From positions 248,001 through 312,000 of the forward strand of contig CAVWDE010000021.1 in NCBI GenBank assembly GCA_963753685.1: a stretch of DNA of 64,000 nt. The letters run 5' to 3'. Under the pieces are notes generated by a model, which saw only the letters and a program-made list of their open reading frames with translations, was not told the origin of the DNA and made no database searches. Below are positions 50,848 through 60,473 of this stretch, in pieces. The stretch comes from DATAOG01 sp963753685. GTDB lineage: Bacteria > Pseudomonadota > Alphaproteobacteria > Geminicoccales > Geminicoccaceae. Made by a program: the position numbers and the translations under genes. Position 1 is the first letter of the stretch, and every line of letters begins with the position of its first letter.

Positions 50848-51156
50848 TCACCGCGGCGGCTGGCCGGGCGCGGGCGGGCCGACCGGCGCGCCGGCGCCCG
50901 CGCACATCTCCCGCGCCCGGGACTTGAACAGCTCCACCTGGCCTGCCTGGATCCGGCCCTTCGTGACCAGGTCGTCGATCTGCGCTGCGCGCTCGGCGAT
51001 GCAGACCGCGACCGGGTCGTCGGCCGCGACCTTCGGCGGGAACAGCCGCGCCCGCTCCAGCCAGCCGAGCGCACTCAGGCAGCCGAGGAAGACCAGAAAC
51101 GCCAGGCAGCGCGCGATCGGGCGGTCGAGAAAGGCCGGCCGCGGCTTGGATGCCAT
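50848..51156 (-). CDS. Hypothetical single-helix membrane protein
   Basis: A 102-residue protein with one membrane helix ('ARCLAFLVFLGCLSALGWLE', residues 15-34) and a soluble domain containing 'DPVAVCIAERAAQIDDLVTK' and 'LFKSRAREMCAG', which gives two conserved-looking cysteines. The tail is Pro/Gly-rich. I do not recognise a family. It lies ten bases upstream of the GNAT gene and is probably co-transcribed with it. Confidence 0.65.
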   Translation of the reverse strand: MASKPRPAFLDRPIARCLAFLVFLGCLSALGWLERARLFPPKVAADDPVAVCIAERAAQIDDLVTKGRIQAGQVELFKSRAREMCAGAGAPVGPPAPGQPPR

Positions 51157-51198
51157 GGATGCGGGCCAGCGATGCGGGGCTTGCGAGCAGGGGCGAGA

Positions 51199-51840
51199 CT
51201 AGCCCAGCGCCGGCTTGGTCCTGGCGACGCTCGGCCGGGTTCGGACCCGATCCCACCAGCCCCGGAGATTGGGCGTGGCCTCGAGCAGTTTCTGGCCCTC
51301 GGGGGTCTGCACGACGTAGTCATAGATCGGGATCAGCAGCAGGTCGGCGAGGCTCAGCCGGTCGCCCGCGAGGTAGGCGTTGCCGTCGATCAGCTGCTCG
51401 AGCGCCTTGAGCGCGGTCTCGGCCTTGGGCATTGCGGCCGTGATCGCGCCTTCGTCCGTGGGGTTGCCCAGCATCGGCATGATCGCGCGCTGCATGAAGA
51501 TCTGCATGATCAGGCAGGGGTAGGTGTAGCTGCCGATGATGCTGATCGCCTGCGCCATGCGCGCACGGCTCTTGATATCTGCCGGCACCAGGTCGGAGCC
51601 TGGGAAGGCTTCGTTGATGTAGCGCGTGATCGCGTCGGTCTCGTACAGCGTGAAGCCGTCGTGCTCGAACGCCGGGACCTTGCCGAACGGCTGCCGGACG
51701 AGATGCTCGGGCGTCTGGGTCGCGCCGGTGAGGAGATCGACCTCGACCAGGTCGTAGTCGACGCCTTTTTCCTCGAGAGCGAGGCGGACGGTGCGCGCAT
51801 AGGTGCTGTAGGCGGGTCCGTAGACCGCGGGCTTGGCCAT
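51199..51840 (-). CDS. Glutathione S-transferase family protein
   Basis: A 213-residue GST. The thioredoxin-fold N-domain begins 'VYGPAYSTYARTVRLALEEK', with Ser/Tyr at the glutathione-activating position. 'PFGKVPAFEHDGFTLYETDA' with the cis-Pro and 'ETDAITRYINEAF' bind glutathione. The helical C-domain has 'YLAGDRLSLADLLLIPIYDY', the N-capping box of GSTs. Substrate is unknown. It begins a same-strand run with the DUF6494, DUF6352 and DUF6505 genes. Confidence 0.9.
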   Translation of the reverse strand: MAKPAVYGPAYSTYARTVRLALEEKGVDYDLVEVDLLTGATQTPEHLVRQPFGKVPAFEHDGFTLYETDAITRYINEAFPGSDLVPADIKSRARMAQAISIIGSYTYPCLIMQIFMQRAIMPMLGNPTDEGAITAAMPKAETALKALEQLIDGNAYLAGDRLSLADLLLIPIYDYVVQTPEGQKLLEATPNLRGWWDRVRTRPSVARTKPALG

Positions 51841-51867
51841 CGAAGTGTCTCCCTGTCGATCCGTTAC

Positions 51868-52074
51868 CTACGCGAGCTCGATCCTGCCGTCGATGGTCTC
51901 GGTGAGCTGGATGCCGGCGATGGTGATCGTGACCTCGGCGGTCAGCGTCTCGTCGCCCGCGAGCTTGCCGGCGTCGATCGCGTCGCGGACCGCCTTCTCG
52001 ATCTCACGCTGCGAGGTCACGCCGACCTTTTTGAGAAATTTGCGCAGGCTCATGTTGAACACATCCTCATTCAT
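51868..52074 (-). CDS. DUF6494 family protein
   Basis: A 68-residue protein with the conserved start 'MNEDVFNMSLRKFLKKVGVT', then 'SQREIEKAVRDAIDAGKLAG' and a short beta-rich end. It matches the alphaproteobacterial DUF6494 family of unknown function. The second Met, at 52074, is chosen because the family begins there. It is 20 bases downstream of the DUF6352 gene. Confidence 0.87.
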   Translation of the reverse strand: MNEDVFNMSLRKFLKKVGVTSQREIEKAVRDAIDAGKLAGDETLTAEVTITIAGIQLTETIDGRIELA

Positions 52075-52094
52075 GGGGGTCGCCTCCATAGCAT

Positions 52095-53126
52095 TCAGGT
52101 GGCGCCGGCGAGCGGCAGATTGACCAGCAGGTTCTGCGGCTTGAGCTTCAGCCGCTGCGCGCCGGTCATGGCGAGGCCGAGATAGACCGGGCGGCCGCGC
52201 ACTCTCGCCGACATGTCGTCGGGATCGCGAAAGTCCAGGCGAAACAGGGCTAGCAGCTGCGCCCGCCTGGCATCGTCGACCGTCTGGCCCGCCCAGAGAT
52301 CGTTCAGGATCGCGCTCGCCTCGGCGTCCAGGCCAACGTGCCAGACCCAGCGCTCGTCCCGGATCTGCTGGACCGGCTGAATCGCCACGACCACGCCCGT
52401 GAAATGCCGGACCCAGGCCTCGAGCACGCGGCACAGTCCGTCCAGCCCCGGGCGCGTGAAGCTGAGATCGAGCACGGTATCGAAGCGGTCGGAGCGCTCC
52501 CAGTAGAGCCCGGCGTTGGCGTCGTCGAGGACGTCCAATTCGACGCTTCGAAGCGGCGCCTCGGTCGGGTCGAGCAGCCGGGCGAGCGAGGCCTCCGGGG
52601 CCAATCCGAGGCGGCCCGCGGCCGCCGCCTGCATCTCGACCGTCTCGTCGTCGGCGAGCATGACCCGGCCCTCCTGGATCGTGACCTTCTGCTCGCGGAA
52701 CAGGAGCTCCGCCGCGCGCAGGCGGAGCGGGTCGGTGCAGTCGCTCAGGATGTGACGGAGGATCACGTGCACCAGCTGATCGAGGAACAAGGGCGGGATA
52801 CCGGCCGTGCCGTGGCGCACCAGGTCGAGATAGGCGGCCTCGAGGCTCGGGTGCGCCAGCAGACGGTCGCGGAACTCGAGCCAGGTCTGGTAGTTGGCGC
52901 GGGCATCGGGGTCGGCGAGCCTGGCCAGGCGCGAATCAGGCACGGCGATACGCGGCTCGGCGAGCAGCGCGTCGTACAGCGCCAGCTCCGCATCGCAGGA
53001 CTCTGCGACCGGCAGGATCTCCGGCCGCAGGAGGAACGCGCGCAGGAAATCGTCGGTCGCCCGTAGTCGCTGCTCGTCGTCGACCTCGACCAGGCGATAG
53101 CCCGAGGAGCGCCAGAACTCGGGCAC
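52095..53126 (-). CDS. DUF6352 family protein
   Basis: A 343-residue protein of the DUF6352 family. Features: 'PEFWRSSGYRLVEVDDEQRL' at the N-terminus, 'ATDDFLRAFLLRPEILPV' near residue 20-38, and 'YQTWLEFRDRLLAHPSLEAA' near 80. The GTG at 53126 fits the family start and follows the DUF6505 stop without overlap; an ATG at 53165 is the alternative and would overlap that gene by 26 bases. No function is known. It is conserved near formate dehydrogenase loci with its two neighbours. Confidence 0.83.
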   Translation of the reverse strand: MPEFWRSSGYRLVEVDDEQRLRATDDFLRAFLLRPEILPVAESCDAELALYDALLAEPRIAVPDSRLARLADPDARANYQTWLEFRDRLLAHPSLEAAYLDLVRHGTAGIPPLFLDQLVHVILRHILSDCTDPLRLRAAELLFREQKVTIQEGRVMLADDETVEMQAAAAGRLGLAPEASLARLLDPTEAPLRSVELDVLDDANAGLYWERSDRFDTVLDLSFTRPGLDGLCRVLEAWVRHFTGVVVAIQPVQQIRDERWVWHVGLDAEASAILNDLWAGQTVDDARRAQLLALFRLDFRDPDDMSARVRGRPVYLGLAMTGAQRLKLKPQNLLVNLPLAGAT

Positions 53127-53139
53127 GGCCGATCGTTCC

Positions 53140-53640
53140 TCAGGGCGCCGCATCGCCGTCGCCATCGGCCTCGGGGAGGATCGACCAGATCCGTGCGTGG
53201 CGGCCGCGCGCGAGCGGCTCGATCGTCCGGAAGCGCTCGACGATGCCGTCCGGACCGAGATCGCGCTCGACCGCGATCAGGGTGTTGGTCCTCTGGTCAC
53301 AGAGGCTCTGGGCGAACGTCGCCTCGGCGCGCGCCGCCGGGCGTGCAGCTGCCATCGAGGGTGCGCCGTAGTGGTCGACGAAGTGATGGGCAAGCGCCTC
53401 GATCACCGCCTCGAAGTCGCCGGCCGTGATCTCGGCGACCGCAACCAGTGTCGACCAGCCGAAGCTCTCGATGCCGAGAAAGCCGTGGGCGAACGCCTGG
53501 CCGATCTTGCCGCGCAGCTCTTCGGGAGGTGTATGGGCGAACGCGAAGGCGCCCGGCACCGCCCATTCGTCGGGCGCTGCGGCGCGCTCGAACACCTGCT
53601 CGTCCGAGGCGTCCAGGCGGATTGTCCTGAGGAAGCGCAT
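53140..53640 (-). CDS. DUF6505 family protein
   Basis: A 166-residue protein matching DUF6505: 'MRFLRTIRLDASDEQVFERA' at the start, 'EWAVPGAFAFAHTPPEELRG' near residue 25, 'FGWSTLVAVAEITAGDFEAV' near 60 and 'HFVDHYGAPSMAAARPAA' near 88. No function is established. It lies between the biotin/lipoate ligase-like gene and DUF6352 on the same strand, an arrangement typical of alphaproteobacterial genomes. Confidence 0.85.
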   Translation of the reverse strand: MRFLRTIRLDASDEQVFERAAAPDEWAVPGAFAFAHTPPEELRGKIGQAFAHGFLGIESFGWSTLVAVAEITAGDFEAVIEALAHHFVDHYGAPSMAAARPAARAEATFAQSLCDQRTNTLIAVERDLGPDGIVERFRTIEPLARGRHARIWSILPEADGDGDAAP

Positions 53641-53690
53641 GCTGCTCGCAGCCGGTCGTGCGCCGGGCGGTGTCGGGAGCGTGGCTCGCC

Positions 53691-54431
53691 CTAGACCGAC
53701 CAGGTCGGCACACGCATGGCTTCCTCCAGGGAGATCGTCTGGGTCACGCCCTCCTTGACCAGGCGCATCGCGCCGCTCTCGGTCAGGCCGGCGAAGGTGC
53801 CCTGGCGCCGCTGGCCGGCGACCTCGACCTCGATCGGCTTGCCGAGGCCGGTCGCGCGGCTCATCCAGGCCTGCTGGACCGGAGCGACACCATCCTCCTG
53901 CCAGCGGTTGATCCAGGCCAGGAAATGGCGGGCGAAGGCTTCCAGGAGGTCGATGGTGTCGACCTCGCCGCAGCCCTCCTCGGCGAGCGTGGTGCGGTGA
54001 ATGTCGTCCTCCGCCTCGCCCTCGCCCCACGGGCCGCGCAGCGCCACCCCGAAGCCGATCACCAGCCAGTCCGGCGCTGCTGTCGACGTCTCGAGCGGCG
54101 CGCTCGCCAGGCGCACGCCACCGACCACACCGCCGTTGACCTCGAGGCGGTCCGGCCAGCCGAAGGTCACCGCGACCAGGGGCGGCACCAGGCTGCCGAG
54201 CGCGTCACCGAGCGCCAGCATGGCGACCAGCACGACCGGGAGCGACGCTTCCAGCGACTGCTCCGGCGCGAGCACGATGGCGCATTCGCAGGCCTCCTGG
54301 CCGATGCTCCAGAGCAGCGTGCCGGCCTCGGCGCCATCCGCGGCGACGTTGACGCAGCGCTCGAACGGGTCCAGCTCGGGCGTGACGGCGAACGGCCGGT
54401 AGAGCGGCGGGAAGTCCGGACGCTCGTTCAT
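53691..54431 (-). CDS. Biotin/lipoate A/B protein ligase-like protein (with DUF4444 C-terminus)
   Basis: A 246-residue protein. The N-terminal 180 residues look like the catalytic domain of the biotin/lipoate ligase fold: 'AGTLLWSIGQEACECAIVLA' near residue 35, 'EASLPVVLVAMLALGDALGS' near 63, 'VTFGWPDRLEVNGGVVGGVR' near 88 (substrate loop) and 'DWLVIGFGVALRG' near 120. The C-terminal part, 'KPIEVEVAGQRRQGTFAGLT', is the DUF4444-type small barrel. It may attach or transfer a cofactor in the neighbouring pathway; the acceptor is unknown. Confidence 0.8.
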   Translation of the reverse strand: MNERPDFPPLYRPFAVTPELDPFERCVNVAADGAEAGTLLWSIGQEACECAIVLAPEQSLEASLPVVLVAMLALGDALGSLVPPLVAVTFGWPDRLEVNGGVVGGVRLASAPLETSTAAPDWLVIGFGVALRGPWGEGEAEDDIHRTTLAEEGCGEVDTIDLLEAFARHFLAWINRWQEDGVAPVQQAWMSRATGLGKPIEVEVAGQRRQGTFAGLTESGAMRLVKEGVTQTISLEEAMRVPTWSV

Positions 54432-54631
54432 GATCGCCCAGCCTGGCGCGCACTGGCGTCCCCGGGGACCGGCGCCCCCGACCGCAACCCTCGCCGCATG
54501 GCCCTCGGATGCTCATATCGTCTCATTGCGGCCGTAGCTTGCCGTAAGCGCGGACGAAGCGGAAGGGATTAACCGTCGTCGCGGCGTGAGAATCGGGCCC
54601 TGGGGGACGTCGCGCCGTTCCGGCCGCAGGA

Positions 54632-56644
54632 TCAGGCCCGCCGTCGCCGTCGCTGTTGGCGATCGCCGGCTGGTGAAGCGCCGGCGGGGTCGGTTCGAGG
54701 GAGCTCGACGACCGCGGCGAGGTGGGGGTAGGGGGCGCTGGCATGCGGTATGGCCATAGCGCCGACGAAATGCTCCTGAAAGCGCGGTTCGACTGCGGTC
54801 TCGATCTTCTCGATCCGCTTGACCAGGCGCTCGATCTCGCCGCGGGCGGCGCGGTTGAGCAGCGCGATCCGGGCACCGGTGCCGGCGGCGTTGCCGGCAG
54901 ACGACACCTTGGCGAGATCGCAGTCCGGGATCAGCCCCAGCACCATGGCGTACTTGACGTCGATGTGGCTGCCGAAGGCGCCGGCGAGCGTGATCCGGTC
55001 GACCTGCTCGATCCCGAGATGATCCATCAGCAGGCGGGCGCCAGCGTAGAGCGCGCCCTTGGCGAGCTGGATCGCGCGCACGTCGGTCTGCAGGATGCGG
55101 AGCTCCGGCTCGCCCGCGTGCAGCAGATAGGAGAACGTCCGGCCGTCGGCCTGGATGCGGGGGCTCGCCGCCGCGCGCGCGCCATCGATGGTGCCGTCGC
55201 GCCGGAGGATGCCGGCGAGGAACATCTCGGCCAGCGCCTCGATGATCCCGGAGCCGCAGATTCCGGTGACGCCGGTCTTGCGGGTCGCCGCGGCAAAGCC
55301 CGGGTCGTCCGACCAGAGATCGGAGCCGATCACCTTGAAACGTGGCTCGAGGGTCCGGGGGTCGATCCGCACCCGCTCGACCGCCCCGGGCGCCGCCCGT
55401 TGGCCGCAGGAGATCTGCGCCCCCTCGAACGCCGGCCCGGTCGGCGACGAGGCGGCGAGCAGCCGCTGCCGGTTGCCGAGCACGATCTCGGCGTTGGTGC
55501 CGACGTCGACGATCAGAATCATCTCGTCGGCCAGATGCGGCGTCTCGGAGAGCAGCACGCCGGCAGTGTCGGCGCCGACGTGGCCGGCGATGCAGGGCAG
55601 CACATAGACGCGCGCGTTGGGGTGCACGCCGAGCAGATCGAGCTCGGTCGCCCAGAGCGTGATCGCCTCGTTGGTCGCGAGCGCGAACGGCGCGCCGCCG
55701 AGCTCGGTCGGGTCGATGCCGAGCAGCAGGTGGTGCATGATCGGATTGCCGACGAAGGTCAACTCCAGGATCTCGCGCGGGTCGATCCGGGCCTCCGCGG
55801 CGACCTGGTCCACGAGCCCGGCAACCGCCTGGCGGACGGCCGCCGTCATCTCGCGATCGCCGCCCGGGTTCATCATCACGTAGGAGACCCGGCTCATCAG
55901 ATCCTCGCCGAAGCGGATCTGCGGGTTCATGAGCCCGGCCGAGGCGACCACCTCGCCACTTGCGAGATCGCACAGGTGGCCCGCGATCGTGGTCGAGCCG
56001 ACGTCAACCGCAAGCCCGTAGGCGCGATCGCGAAAGCCCGCCCAGACGCCGATGATCCGGTTGCCCGAGTGGATCGCTGCGGTGACCTTCCACGCGCCCT
56101 GGCGGAGCGCCTTCTGCAGGCTCTGCAGCATCCGCAGATCGCAGGTCAGCTCGCCCAGCTGCCACTGCTCACGAAGCGCCACCTGCAGGCGCTGGAGGTC
56201 GCCGCTCGGATGCTCCATGTCGGGCTCTTCGACCTCGACGTAGTGCAGCCGGACCACGGGGTCGATCTCGATCGCCCGGACCTCGGCGCGCTTGCGGACG
56301 ACCTGCTTGTGGACCTGGCTCTCGGCCGGCACGTCGACCACGACGTCGCCGAGCAGCCGCGCCTGGCAGCTGAGCCGACCCTCGGCCCAGAGCCGCCGGC
56401 GCCCACGATAGCTCTGCTCGACCTCGCCGAACGGCGAGACATGGTCGCGCGCGGAGCGGATGCCGTGCTTCGCGAACTCGCCCTCGGCGATCGTCACCTG
56501 GCAACGCCCGCACAGGCCCCGCCCGCCGCACACCGAATCGACGTCGACCCCGAGCGCGCGCGCGACCTCGAGCAACGGCGTCCCGAGCGCGAACCGCCCG
56601 CGCCGGCCCGACGGGGTGAAGACGACCAGCGCGGTTTCAGTCAC
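54632..56644 (-). CDS. ASKHA-domain 2Fe-2S protein, RamA-like reductive activator of corrinoid proteins
   Basis: A 670-residue protein with an N-terminal plant-type 2Fe-2S ferredoxin domain ('SVCGGRGLCGRCQVTIAEGE' near residue 37, further Cys in 'GRLSCQARLLGD' near 93) and a large ASKHA domain. The ATPase core shows 'GLAVDVGSTTIAGHLCDLAS' near 210, 'TFVGNPIMHHLLLGID' near 295, 'MILIVDVGTNAEIVLGNR' near 375 and 'KTGVTGICGSGIIEALAEM' near 460. Such proteins use ATP and a low-potential electron to return oxidised Co(II) corrinoid to active Co(I). Its client is probably the corrinoid protein at 58890-59600. Confidence 0.88.
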   Translation of the reverse strand: MTETALVVFTPSGRRGRFALGTPLLEVARALGVDVDSVCGGRGLCGRCQVTIAEGEFAKHGIRSARDHVSPFGEVEQSYRGRRRLWAEGRLSCQARLLGDVVVDVPAESQVHKQVVRKRAEVRAIEIDPVVRLHYVEVEEPDMEHPSGDLQRLQVALREQWQLGELTCDLRMLQSLQKALRQGAWKVTAAIHSGNRIIGVWAGFRDRAYGLAVDVGSTTIAGHLCDLASGEVVASAGLMNPQIRFGEDLMSRVSYVMMNPGGDREMTAAVRQAVAGLVDQVAAEARIDPREILELTFVGNPIMHHLLLGIDPTELGGAPFALATNEAITLWATELDLLGVHPNARVYVLPCIAGHVGADTAGVLLSETPHLADEMILIVDVGTNAEIVLGNRQRLLAASSPTGPAFEGAQISCGQRAAPGAVERVRIDPRTLEPRFKVIGSDLWSDDPGFAAATRKTGVTGICGSGIIEALAEMFLAGILRRDGTIDGARAAASPRIQADGRTFSYLLHAGEPELRILQTDVRAIQLAKGALYAGARLLMDHLGIEQVDRITLAGAFGSHIDVKYAMVLGLIPDCDLAKVSSAGNAAGTGARIALLNRAARGEIERLVKRIEKIETAVEPRFQEHFVGAMAIPHASAPYPHLAAVVELPRTDPAGASPAGDRQQRRRRRA

Positions 56645-56695
56645 GAACGGAGCAACCTCACGGACGAGACGGCGGCAATGGTGCGCCCGGACGCG

Positions 56696-56971
56696 TCATT
56701 GTTGCGACCAGCCGCCCGGGGGCGACCCGAGCCCGCTCTCGAGCTTGCCGAGCCCAGTTTGAACGTCGCCCATCCGAGCGATCGTCTGCCATTGCATCCA
56801 GAATACACCAAGCATGAGGGCGATCAGCACACCGACCATCCATTTCAGGAGATAGCTGTCGCTCCCGATCTGCCCATAGCCGGCGACCTCCTCGGCCGCC
56901 TCGCGCGCCTTGTCCTCCGGCACGCCGGCCGTTCGCAAGGCGCAATAGAGCTTGCCGAGCACCAGGGCCAT
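56696..56971 (-). CDS. Small membrane protein of unknown function
   Basis: A 91-residue protein. An amphipathic N-terminal helix pair ('LYCALRTAGVPEDKAREAAE', 'EVAGYG') precedes one membrane helix ('WMVGVLIALMLGVFWMQWQT', residues 43-62) and a short tail. 'R.AGVPEDKA..AAEEVA' is a recurring motif in small proteins with a coiled coil and a single helix. It lies inside the corrinoid module but may be a bystander. Confidence 0.6.
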   Translation of the reverse strand: MALVLGKLYCALRTAGVPEDKAREAAEEVAGYGQIGSDSYLLKWMVGVLIALMLGVFWMQWQTIARMGDVQTGLGKLESGLGSPPGGWSQQ

Positions 56972-57040
56972 GGAACCGTCTTTTTGCGTTCTGCGTGGCC
57001 GTAGTTGGCACTTCGCCGGCGGGTTCGCAAGTTCCCGCGA

Positions 57041-57937
57041 CTACCCCCGCCGGCGGCGACGCTCGCGGCGGTCGTTGCCTTCGCCCTCGGGCTGGGGCTC
57101 GCGGAAGGCGCGCAGCCAGCGCCGGCAGTCGGGGTCGTGGCCCATCAGCACGTCGGCGCCGAGGACTGCCGTGGTCTCCTCGGCGTGCAGCGGGTTCGTG
57201 ATCGCCGAGGTCATGCCGGCGCCGATCGCCATGGCCAGGAAATTCGCGTTCAGCGCATGTCGGTTGGGCAGGCCGAAGGCGATGTTGGAGGCGCCGCAGG
57301 TGGTGTTGACCTTGAGCTCCTCGCGCAGGCGCCGGATCAGGTGGAATACCGACCGCCCCGCCTGGCCGAGCGCGCCGACTGGCATCACCAGCGGATCGAC
57401 CACGATGTCGGTGTGCTTGATGCCGTGATCGGCCGCGCGCTCGACGATCCGCTTGGCGACCTGGAAGCGGACGTCCGGATCCTCCGAGATGCCGGTCTCG
57501 TCGTTCGAAATCGCGACCACGGCGGCGCCGTATTTCCTGATTAGCGGCAACACCGCCTCGAGGCGCTCGTCCTCGCCGGTCACCGAGTTGACGAGCGGCT
57601 TGCCCTGGTAGGCTGCGAGCCCAGCCTCGAGGGCGGCGACGATCGAGCTGTCGATCGAGAGCGGGAGATCGGTCAGCGACTGGACCAGCCTGATGGTCTC
57701 GGCCAGGATCTTGGGCTCGTCGGCGAGCGGGATGCCGGCATTGACGTCCAGCATGTGGGCGCCGGCCGCGACTTGGGCGAAGGTATCCGCCTCGACCGTC
57801 GAATAGTCTCCAGCCGCCATCTCGGCCGCGAGCTTCTTGCGACCAGTGGGATTGATCCGCTCGCCAATGATGCAAAAAGGCCGTTCGAAGCCGATCACCA
57901 CCTCGCGCGTGGCCGAGCTGACGACGGTGTCGGTCAT
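57041..57937 (-). CDS. Methyltetrahydrofolate:corrinoid methyltransferase (pterin-binding, DHPS-like)
   Basis: A 298-residue TIM-barrel protein of the pterin-binding family (MetH domain 2, AcsE, MtvB-like). Features: 'CIIGERINPTGRKKLAAEMA' near residue 23, 'AHMLDVNAGIPLADEPKIL' near 60 (pterin-binding Asp and Asn), 'LPLSIDSSIVAALEAGLAAY' near 92, 'PLVNSVTGEDERLEAVLPLI' near 115 and 'VDPLVMPVGALGQ' near 180. It would move the methyl group between the corrinoid protein and tetrahydrofolate. Its start overlaps the stop of the upstream gene by ATGA. The last 20 residues are an Arg-rich tail not seen in the family. Confidence 0.87.
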   Translation of the reverse strand: MTDTVVSSATREVVIGFERPFCIIGERINPTGRKKLAAEMAAGDYSTVEADTFAQVAAGAHMLDVNAGIPLADEPKILAETIRLVQSLTDLPLSIDSSIVAALEAGLAAYQGKPLVNSVTGEDERLEAVLPLIRKYGAAVVAISNDETGISEDPDVRFQVAKRIVERAADHGIKHTDIVVDPLVMPVGALGQAGRSVFHLIRRLREELKVNTTCGASNIAFGLPNRHALNANFLAMAIGAGMTSAITNPLHAEETTAVLGADVLMGHDPDCRRWLRAFREPQPEGEGNDRRERRRRRG

Positions 57938-58254
57938 GCGGGACTTCCTTCGGTGACCGGCTCGAGGCCGCCGTTGGCGACCAGCGCGCGCAAACGCTCG
58001 GGTGGGTAGTCGGCATCGAGACGTGCAGCAGCGGCGTCGGCCTCCGCCTCGAGATCCTCGCCCGCGGCGGGCGCAACGGTCCGGCGCCATTCGCCGAGAT
58101 AGGCGTCCGTGTCGCGCAGGCCCGCGCGCATCGCCGCCCGGTCGATCGCCTCCTGAAAGCGGTCGCCCAGCACCCGCTTGGCGCTCTTGCGACCAGATTT
58201 GACGATCACCTGGGCAGGGATGTCGCGCCAGCAGACGTGGATCAGTTCGGCCAT
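57934..58254 (-). CDS. Virulence factor family protein (PF13769-like)
   Basis: A 106-residue protein. 'ELIHVCWRDIPAQVIVKSGR' at the N-terminus, 'AIDRAAMRAGLRDTDAYLGE' near residue 36 and 'WRRT' after it match the small 'virulence factor' family. Despite its name this family regularly occurs in corrinoid methyltransferase operons, between the pterin methyltransferase and DUF1638 genes, as here. Its role is not established. ATGA overlap with the downstream gene shows coupling. Confidence 0.82.
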   Translation of the reverse strand: MAELIHVCWRDIPAQVIVKSGRKSAKRVLGDRFQEAIDRAAMRAGLRDTDAYLGEWRRTVAPAAGEDLEAEADAAAARLDADYPPERLRALVANGGLEPVTEGSPA

Positions 58255-58261
58255 GGCGGGG

Positions 58262-58876
58262 TCAGCTCGCCTGGCGCAGGAAGTCGGCGAGGCCGCCGTA
58301 GCCCGTGACCCGCTGCTCGTAGGCGAGCCCGAGCCGGAGGGCTGCCGCTTTGGCCTGCCGCTCGAGGTCGGGATTCGCGCTCTGCGCGAGGTAGACCAGC
58401 CTGGTGTAGTTGCCGAAGTAGAGCGGCAGCAGCTCGGGATGGCGGTCGAGCCCGAGCCCTTTGATCACCAGCGTCTGGAAGTGGCGCGCGAGGTAGTCCG
58501 TCAAATAGAAGCAGCCGGGCTCGCCGTCGTGTTCGACGAGGAACAGATCAAGCCCGCGGTAGAAGGCGTAACAGTGCGGACCTGGGATGCGCTCGACGCC
58601 CTCCTCGGCGAGGACCCGATCCAGCTCGCCGCCGGTGCCGCAGTCGCCATACAGCACCAGGATGCGCTCGAAGTGTTGGCGCCCGGCCCGGATCTTGGCC
58701 CGCACCGCGGCGGGAATCCGCTCGGGCCGGTTGTGCAGCTTCGCCGGCAGGCAGACGAGCTCCAAATGGCTCCAGCCGTTCAGCTTGATCAGGGCCAGCA
58801 CCTCGCGCGCGAGCGCGCCGCAGGCGATCAGCAGTGTCTGCGGCGGTGTCTGCGGCGGCAACTGGGGCGGCGCCAT
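58262..58876 (-). CDS. DUF1638 domain protein
   Basis: A 204-residue protein of the DUF1638 family: 'TLLIACGALAREVLALIKLN' near residue 14, 'LELVCLPAKLHNRPERIPAA' near 38, 'ILVLYGDCGTGGELDRVLAE' near 72, 'GPHCYAFYRGLDLF' near 98 and 'CFYLTDYLARHFQTLV' near 122. Conserved Cys and His suggest metal or corrinoid binding. The family is consistently linked to methylamine and related corrinoid methyltransferases in bacteria and archaea. It sits next to the corrinoid protein gene here. Confidence 0.88.
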   Translation of the reverse strand: MAPPQLPPQTPPQTLLIACGALAREVLALIKLNGWSHLELVCLPAKLHNRPERIPAAVRAKIRAGRQHFERILVLYGDCGTGGELDRVLAEEGVERIPGPHCYAFYRGLDLFLVEHDGEPGCFYLTDYLARHFQTLVIKGLGLDRHPELLPLYFGNYTRLVYLAQSANPDLERQAKAAALRLGLAYEQRVTGYGGLADFLRQAS

Positions 58877-58889
58877 AGTCCCTGCCTGC

Positions 58890-59600
<711 letters not shown>

Positions 59601-59807
59601 GGCGGCTTCCCACGAAACGCCTGAAGGCTCTGTTCAGCCAAACGCCTGACGGCCACGCGTTGCGTCAAGTAGTTTTCGCACCGTCGGCGAGCTTGTGCCC
59701 CGACGACCAGCACTAGCGCAAATACGACACCTTGCCAATCCGTCGCGGGCCTTGCGGTTCAGGCGATTAGGCGGCGGCTCTCGCGCACCGGTGGAGGCCC
59801 ATTCCGC

Positions 59808-60434
59808 TCAGTCGAGGGTGCGCATCAGGCCCGCGACCGCCAGGCCCTCCGGCTCGCCGCTCGCTTCGAGCGCGCCGATGACACCCGCGCGGTCCGCGGC
59901 CGTGCGGTTCTGGTTGAGCTTCCGCTTGCCCTCAAGGCGCAGGATCTCGATTTCGAACGCTACGATGCCGCGCTTGAGCGCGCGCAGGCTCGGCGCCGCA
60001 ATCTTCGCCAGGGTCCAGGGCGGCTTTGGCGCGAGGCTCGCCTCCATGGTCGCGGTCAGGCGGGTTAGCGCCTCGGTCACCGCCGGCTCATCGGCGAGGA
60101 TGCGCGGCACGCCATAGGCATGGACCGCGAGATAGTTCCAGGTCGGCACCAGGCCGGGTGCTGCGTACCAGTCGGGCGAGACGTAGATGTGCGGGCCCTG
60201 GAACACGACCAGGACCTCCTGGCCATTCGTGAACCGCTGCCAGATCGGATTGGCGCGCGCGACATGGGCGATGAGCGTGCCGAGGGGACCCCGCGTGCGG
60301 TCGAGGATGAAGGGTAGATGGGCCGCCTCGAGCGGCCCGCCCGCGATCAGGGTGCCGAAGTTGTAGGCTTCGATCAGCTCCTGGAGCTCGGCCGTGGCGC
60401 CGTCCGGGAACGCGAAGTGCTTCGGGATGTACAT
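59808..60434 (-). CDS. PaiB-type FMN-binding protein
   Basis: A 208-residue protein of the PaiB family, small FMN-binding split-barrel proteins once described as negative regulators of sporulation and protease genes. 'MYIPKHFAFPDGATAELQEL' at the start, 'HLPFILDRTRGPLGTLIAHV' near residue 40, 'VLVVFQGPHIYVSPDWYA' near 75 and 'VPTWNYLAVHAYG' near 95 are diagnostic. The physiological role is unclear. It stands apart from the corrinoid genes by about 200 bases. Confidence 0.9.
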   Translation of the reverse strand: MYIPKHFAFPDGATAELQELIEAYNFGTLIAGGPLEAAHLPFILDRTRGPLGTLIAHVARANPIWQRFTNGQEVLVVFQGPHIYVSPDWYAAPGLVPTWNYLAVHAYGVPRILADEPAVTEALTRLTATMEASLAPKPPWTLAKIAAPSLRALKRGIVAFEIEILRLEGKRKLNQNRTAADRAGVIGALEASGEPEGLAVAGLMRTLD

Positions 60435-60473
60435 CGCTCGGCCGGGACCGCGATCCGCCCCTTGTGCGCACCT

